Shown here: in pieces, positions 23,912 to 27,388 of the stretch
Layout of the letters: every line of letters starts with the position of its first letter
Position numbering within the stretch: position 1 is the stretch's first letter
NCBI GenBank assembly: GCA_030044455.1
Contig: JASHVU010000765.1
Coordinates: 1 to 27,388 of the forward strand
Reading direction: 5' to 3'
Origin: Acidobacteriaceae bacterium
GTDB lineage: Bacteria > Acidobacteriota > Terriglobia > Terriglobales > Acidobacteriaceae
DNA length: 27,388 bases
Notes under the pieces: model-generated
Told to the model about the DNA's origin: nothing
Database searches by the model: none
The model's input: only the letters and a program-made list of their open reading frames with translations
Program-made: the position numbers and the translations under genes

Positions 23912-25843
23912 ATGATTCCCTCTCGTGCCGTTGCTTTTGCGTGTTTAGCCGTAGCCCTTTCGCTTCAGGCCCAATCCCACCCCTCCGTCTCACCGATGAC
24001 ACCGGACATCCCGGCAAAGTTCACGCCTCCGCGCATCGGGTACGACTTTGAAAGACGCGAAGTTATGATCCCCATGCGCGACGGCGTCAAGCTCTATACA
24101 GTCATTGCCATTCCCAAGGGTGTCACCAAGGCGCCGATCGTGCTCACCCGCACCCCCTACAACGCAGCCGAGCGAATGAAGGCGATGGAGTCTCCTTATC
24201 TCGCGCAGAATGTCGTGGTCGGCGATGACGTCTGGGTTGAGGCCGGTTTCATTCGTGTTTTTCAGGATGTGCGCGGCAAGTACGGCTCCGAGGGCGACTA
24301 TGTGATGACTCCGCCGCCCACGGGCCCGCTCAACCCCAAAGGCCCGAACGACACGACCGATGCCTGGGACACCATCGACTGGCTGGTGAAGAATGTACCC
24401 GAGTGCAATGGGCGCGTGGGCATGATCGGATCGTCGTACGAGGGTTTTACAGTGGTGATGGCCCTCCTCAATCCTCACCCTGCGCTCAAGGTGGCCGCGC
24501 CCGAGAGCCCCATGATCGACGGCTGGATGGGCGACGACTGGTTCCACTACGGCGCTTTTCGCGAGCCGAACCTCGACTACTTTACTGACCAGACCACGGC
24601 GCGCGGAGAGGGCAGCGGGATTCCGCGTCTCAACTACGACGACTACACCAACTTCCTCGAGATTGGATCGGCCGGCGACTTTGCCCACTACGGCGGCCTC
24701 GATCAGCTTCCTTTCTGGCGCAAGATTGAGCAGCATCCCGCCTATGACGAGTTCTGGCAAGGCCAGGCGCTCGACAGGTTGATTGCCAAAGTCCCGCTCA
24801 CCGTTCCGGTCCTCTGGGAGCAGGGCCTGTGGGATCAGGAGGACATGTGGGGCGCCAACCACTCCTACGCCGCCGAAGAATCTAAAGACACGCATAACGA
24901 CATGAACTTCCTGGTCATGGGCCCGTGGTTCCATAGCCAGATCAATCGGACCGGCTGGAACCTGGGACCACTTAAGTGGAAGGGCGACACGGCACGCCAG
25001 TATCGTGAAGAGGTGCTGCTCCCATTCTTCCGGCAGTACCTAGTTCCGGGCGCACCCAAGGCTGACACACCCCCTGTTTGGGTCTACAACACCGGCCTCA
25101 ATCACTGGGACCGCTATAAACAATGGCCTCAGAGCTGCGATTCAGGTTGCCCAGACAAATCGAAGCCCCTTTACCTTGAATCTGGAGGCAAGCTCTCGTT
25201 CGACGCTCCAGCAGCCGGCGATGCCAGGTTCACTGAGTACGTCTCGGATCCCGCCAAGCCCGTGCCGTTTTCGCCAAGGCCCTATGCCGTGAACGACGAA
25301 GACGCCTGGCGAACCTGGCTGGTTCACGATCAGCGCTTCGTCGACGGCCGGCCCGACGTGCTGACCTTTCAAACCGGCGTGCTCACCGAGCCAATCCATC
25401 TGGCCGGACGGCCCATGGTGAACCTCTACGCCTCAACCAGCGGCACCGACAGCGACTGGGTGGTGAAGGTCATCGACGTCTATCCCGGCGCCGACTCTTA
25501 CGATGCCGCGATGGGCGGCTACGAGCTGCCTATCGCCACTGACATCTTCCGCGGCCGCTACCGCACCAGCTTCGAGCGCCCTCAGCCCATCACTCCGAAC
25601 GAACCGCTGCTTTATCACTTCGGCCTGCCCATGGTGAATCACGTCTTTTTGCCTGGACATCGCATTATGGTGCAGGTCCAGTCCACGCTCTTCCCGCTCT
25701 ACGACCGCAACCCGCAAAAGTATGTCGACAACATCTTCGACGCGAAACCCGGCGACTACCAGAAGGTGACGCAGAGGATCTGGCACACTCCCGGCGATGC
25801 CTCGTTTATCGACCTGCCGGTTGTGCCCGGGAACGAGCAGTAA
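23912..25843 (+). CDS. Secreted alpha-amino-acid ester hydrolase (CocE/NonD superfamily)
   Basis: 643 residues from ATG 23912. A signal peptide (MIPSRAVAFACLAVALSLQAQ) precedes an alpha/beta hydrolase domain with cap and a C-terminal jelly-roll. The nucleophile is in GSSYEG (S175), the acid is D308 in LWDQEDMWG and the histidine is H341 in GPWFHS. The carboxylate cluster that binds the substrate amino group in characterised alpha-amino-acid ester hydrolases is also present: the D208/D209 pair in WMGDDWFHYG, and E310 and D311 right after the catalytic Asp. DVRGKYGSEGDY and NGRVGMIGSSYEG match that family closely, and length is normal. The enzyme hydrolyses or transfers acyl groups of alpha-amino esters and related amides, including beta-lactam side chains. 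The frame opens at 23816, but that start would bury the signal peptide. Divergent from the sigma-54 activator, which might control it. Confidence 0.92.
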   Translation: MIPSRAVAFACLAVALSLQAQSHPSVSPMTPDIPAKFTPPRIGYDFERREVMIPMRDGVKLYTVIAIPKGVTKAPIVLTRTPYNAAERMKAMESPYLAQNVVVGDDVWVEAGFIRVFQDVRGKYGSEGDYVMTPPPTGPLNPKGPNDTTDAWDTIDWLVKNVPECNGRVGMIGSSYEGFTVVMALLNPHPALKVAAPESPMIDGWMGDDWFHYGAFREPNLDYFTDQTTARGEGSGIPRLNYDDYTNFLEIGSAGDFAHYGGLDQLPFWRKIEQHPAYDEFWQGQALDRLIAKVPLTVPVLWEQGLWDQEDMWGANHSYAAEESKDTHNDMNFLVMGPWFHSQINRTGWNLGPLKWKGDTARQYREEVLLPFFRQYLVPGAPKADTPPVWVYNTGLNHWDRYKQWPQSCDSGCPDKSKPLYLESGGKLSFDAPAAGDARFTEYVSDPAKPVPFSPRPYAVNDEDAWRTWLVHDQRFVDGRPDVLTFQTGVLTEPIHLAGRPMVNLYASTSGTDSDWVVKVIDVYPGADSYDAAMGGYELPIATDIFRGRYRTSFERPQPITPNEPLLYHFGLPMVNHVFLPGHRIMVQVQSTLFPLYDRNPQKYVDNIFDAKPGDYQKVTQRIWHTPGDASFIDLPVVPGNEQ

Positions 25844-25858
25844 GAGTTCGCCCACAGA

Positions 25859-25900
25859 GGCTCCTTTTTGAGGCAAAAACGCCGAAAACGGGGCCTTTTT
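25859..25900 (+). terminator. Possible terminator after the ester hydrolase gene
   Basis: GGCTCC (25859-25864) can pair with GGGGCC (25890-25895), allowing one G-U pair, across a 25-nt loop that itself holds GGC/GCC. TTTTT follows at 25896-25900. The 11-base unit CCTTTTTGAGG occurs twice, at 25863 and 25894. Position 16 bp after the stop fits a terminator, but the loop is long. Confidence 0.4.
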
Positions 25901-26274
25901 GAGGGGTTATGTTTACTGATCTGTTACTATGCCAAAAAGTAAAGCGATCGTAATCAACGACATAGTTTGATACCTAACGCAGAAAGTGGAGGCAAGGGGT
26001 GGGGTGTATCTTTTTTCGCTCGATTGCAGCCGAATTCACCCCCGGTTCCTGGAGCACTCCGTACGAAATAAGGATGCGCCGAAGAGGCAAAATTCGATGC
26101 AATGTGGATTGGGCCAGGCGGGTCCGGAAAGTGGTCCAGGAGCGATACCGCGACATTACCGTTGACGGCTGAAAAGTCCATCTCTAACATAGGGTGCAAT
26201 CTCACCGGTTTCTTCCCACATTCATTCGTATTGTCAGGGGCCCTCCTTCAAAACGAAACTGCAAATCCCTCCTG

Positions 26275-26281
26275 AAGGGAG
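26275..26281 (+). promoter_or_regulatory. Ribosome binding site of the last gene, in a small hairpin
   Basis: AAGGGAG sits 7 nt before ATG 26289. The AGGGA part can pair with TCCCT at 26266-26270 around a 5-nt loop, which would partly hide the site. Confidence 0.5.
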
Positions 26282-26288
26282 ATTGCGT

Positions 26289-27388
26289 ATGCCCGAGCAC
26301 AGCGGCCATGGGGGCGGGCACGGCCCCGTCATCCCGCCATGGGAAAACTTCGGCAAGCTTTACGGCGAGCTCCGCGCACAGCTCCTCTCAAGGCACTTTG
26401 CGATCGGCCGCTACTTCCGCGCCGACCACTTATCTTTTTCCAATTACCTCGGCGTCGTGCACCGCACCGGTGGCACATCGGATGATACTCAGAACGACCT
26501 CATCCACGATTGTCTCTGGTCAAACGTTCTTAACGGTACCGGCACGAACGTCTACGCACCACCCGATAGCATCTACCGTAATGCGGCCGGCCTGCTGGAC
26601 TCGCCGTTCGGAACCGGCCAGCCCAATGACCAGCTCTTTGAACGTTGGCGAGTGGGCGACCACTGGCGAGTCAATCCCCTCATGTACAGTGGGCAGCTCA
26701 TGGTCTGCCTGGCTGTGGAGGCATCGCTCGGAATTCCAGGCAGTCTCGACATTCTCGCACGGCTGCTGTCGACAACCGCATCCTTGTTCAAGTTCCCGAC
26801 CGCGCCTTACAACGGCTATATCCTCCGCTGGGACGCGGTCACCACAGACCACTGGACGGTTGTTCCCGGCCAGAGCGTCCAGGGCGGACCAAACAACCAA
26901 CAAGCGGCCGACCCCGCCGGCAAGCCCGCGCCCGCGGCCTCGGGTCCTGTCGAAGACCTTGAAGAAATCGTCCCTTGGCGACTGGGCGTTTGCTGCGATT
27001 TCTTCCCTTTCACCGACCCCAGCGCACCCGATGGCTATCTATACTCGACACCCCTTGACGATCCCCGCTACACGGCCTATCTGGAATCGACCGACTTCAA
27101 ATCGTTGGCGATCGACCAACAGCAAAGTTACTACGCCGCCAGGTTGGTCTCGATCTTTCAGAACCGTTATTACGAGCCGTCGCAGGATGAGCTGACCGGC
27201 TATCTTGCCGGACTCAGCTTTGTCTCTGCCGTGGTTTCCGACGCGGCAATAAGGGCCGAGGCAGCGTCACAGGCCGCACTTGTGGGCGGCTGGATGTCAG
27301 CCAACGGTTACCTGCTGGTGCGCCCCAACGGCGGATTCGTTGCGCAGGGCGCGGCTGGCGTGGGTTCATCTCTTGAGTTTCCATTTGG
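26289..27388 (+). CDS. Unrecognised protein, 5' part only (open to window edge)
   Basis: The frame runs 366 codons from ATG 26289 to the last base without a stop, so the C-terminus is missing. A strong ribosome site (AAGGGAG, 7-nt spacing) supports the start. No signal peptide is seen. The N-terminus is His/Gly-rich (MPEHSGHGGGHG). The body has aromatic-rich motifs such as GRYFRADHLSFSNYLG, FERWRVGDHWRVNPLMYSGQL and RYYEPSQDELTGYLAGLSF, then a predicted helical stretch and GYLLVRPNGGF. A Pro/Ala-rich linker lies at about residues 200-220. The alternating helix and aromatic turn pattern is loosely like alpha/alpha-barrel carbohydrate-active or lantibiotic-cyclase-like proteins, but I do not recognise the family. 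Codon use resembles the neighbours, unlike the Ser/Thr-rich shadow frame over the same bases (26194-27195). Confidence 0.8.
   Translation, partial: MPEHSGHGGGHGPVIPPWENFGKLYGELRAQLLSRHFAIGRYFRADHLSFSNYLGVVHRTGGTSDDTQNDLIHDCLWSNVLNGTGTNVYAPPDSIYRNAAGLLDSPFGTGQPNDQLFERWRVGDHWRVNPLMYSGQLMVCLAVEASLGIPGSLDILARLLSTTASLFKFPTAPYNGYILRWDAVTTDHWTVVPGQSVQGGPNNQQAADPAGKPAPAASGPVEDLEEIVPWRLGVCCDFFPFTDPSAPDGYLYSTPLDDPRYTAYLESTDFKSLAIDQQQSYYAARLVSIFQNRYYEPSQDELTGYLAGLSFVSAVVSDAAIRAEAASQAALVGGWMSANGYLLVRPNGGFVAQGAAGVGSSLEFPF

Larger units (their letters stand above)
25844..26288. other. Intergenic region before the last gene
   Basis: 445 bp. It begins with the terminator-like repeat pair (25859-25904). A T-rich patch is at about 26010-26017. 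A small hairpin, TCCCT/AGGGA (26266-26270 with 26276-26280), covers the ribosome site of the last gene. Open frames here lack domain-like composition. The promoter of the last gene should be in this stretch, but I could not assign it. Confidence 0.4.

Noticed and set aside
25954..26205. 83-codon minus-strand frame
   Set aside because: No domain, no ribosome site and no supporting context.
26194..27195. 333-codon plus-strand frame
   Set aside because: Very Ser/Thr/Arg-rich, a typical shadow of the other frame starting at 26289, which has a ribosome site and normal composition.
1..27388. CRISPR array, tRNA, rRNA, insertion sequence or prophage
   Set aside because: No regularly spaced repeats, cloverleaf-like segments, transposase or integrase motifs, or phage structural genes were seen on either strand.

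Overview
The window is about 27.4 kb of moderately GC-rich bacterial DNA. It most resembles a soil or plant-litter Acidobacteriota (Terriglobia-like) genome. That assignment is an inference from gene content: a CE15 glucuronoyl esterase, Tat-exported Gfo/Idh/MocA and TIM-barrel isomerase proteins, a VIT-VWA protein, a very large exported TPR protein, and a secreted alpha-amino-acid ester hydrolase. No rRNA, tRNA, CRISPR array, transposase or phage gene was seen.

Layout. (1) 1-318: 3' end of a CE15-like esterase. (2) 319-1244: long leader region with several inverted repeats, then a small phosphoglycosyl transferase (1245-1904) and a short FlaA1/CapD-type nucleotide-sugar dehydratase (1976-3121), both typical of polysaccharide or glycan initiation. 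(3) 3154-16721, minus strand: a tightly overlapped four-gene operon. In transcription order it encodes a membrane-anchored beta-propeller protein, an exported VIT-VWA protein with a complete MIDAS motif, a roughly 2,460-residue exported TPR protein, and a membrane-anchored protein of unknown function. It begins just downstream of a 110-bp nested inverted repeat. (4) 17196-18207, minus: a STAS-domain gene followed by a Crp/Fnr-type regulator. Upstream lie an exact sigma-54 -24/-12 match and a 7-8-7 palindrome about 100 bp further upstream. (5) 18579-20973, minus: a two-gene Tat-exported sugar-modification operon (TIM-barrel isomerase/epimerase, then Gfo/Idh/MocA oxidoreductase). (6) 21370-23706, minus: a PAS-PAS-GAF sigma-54 activator. 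(7) 23912-25843, plus: a secreted alpha-amino-acid ester hydrolase (CocE/NonD superfamily). (8) 26289-27388, plus: an unrecognised gene that stays open to the window edge.

The most interesting region is the 13.6-kb propeller / VIT-VWA / giant-TPR / anchored-protein operon. All four products appear to be exported or membrane-anchored with their bulk outside the cytoplasm. Three of the four are made of interaction domains (propeller, VWA, TPR) and no enzyme domain was recognised. It looks like a large envelope protein assembly whose function I cannot name. The second interesting point is the regulatory logic: a sigma-54 activator gene, a sigma-54-type promoter and a Crp-family regulator lie within about 6 kb of each other.

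Start sites were moved inward from the longest frame where a Shine-Dalgarno sequence, signal peptide or family length argued for it. Each such choice is stated. All family calls come from reading motifs by eye; no database search was run.
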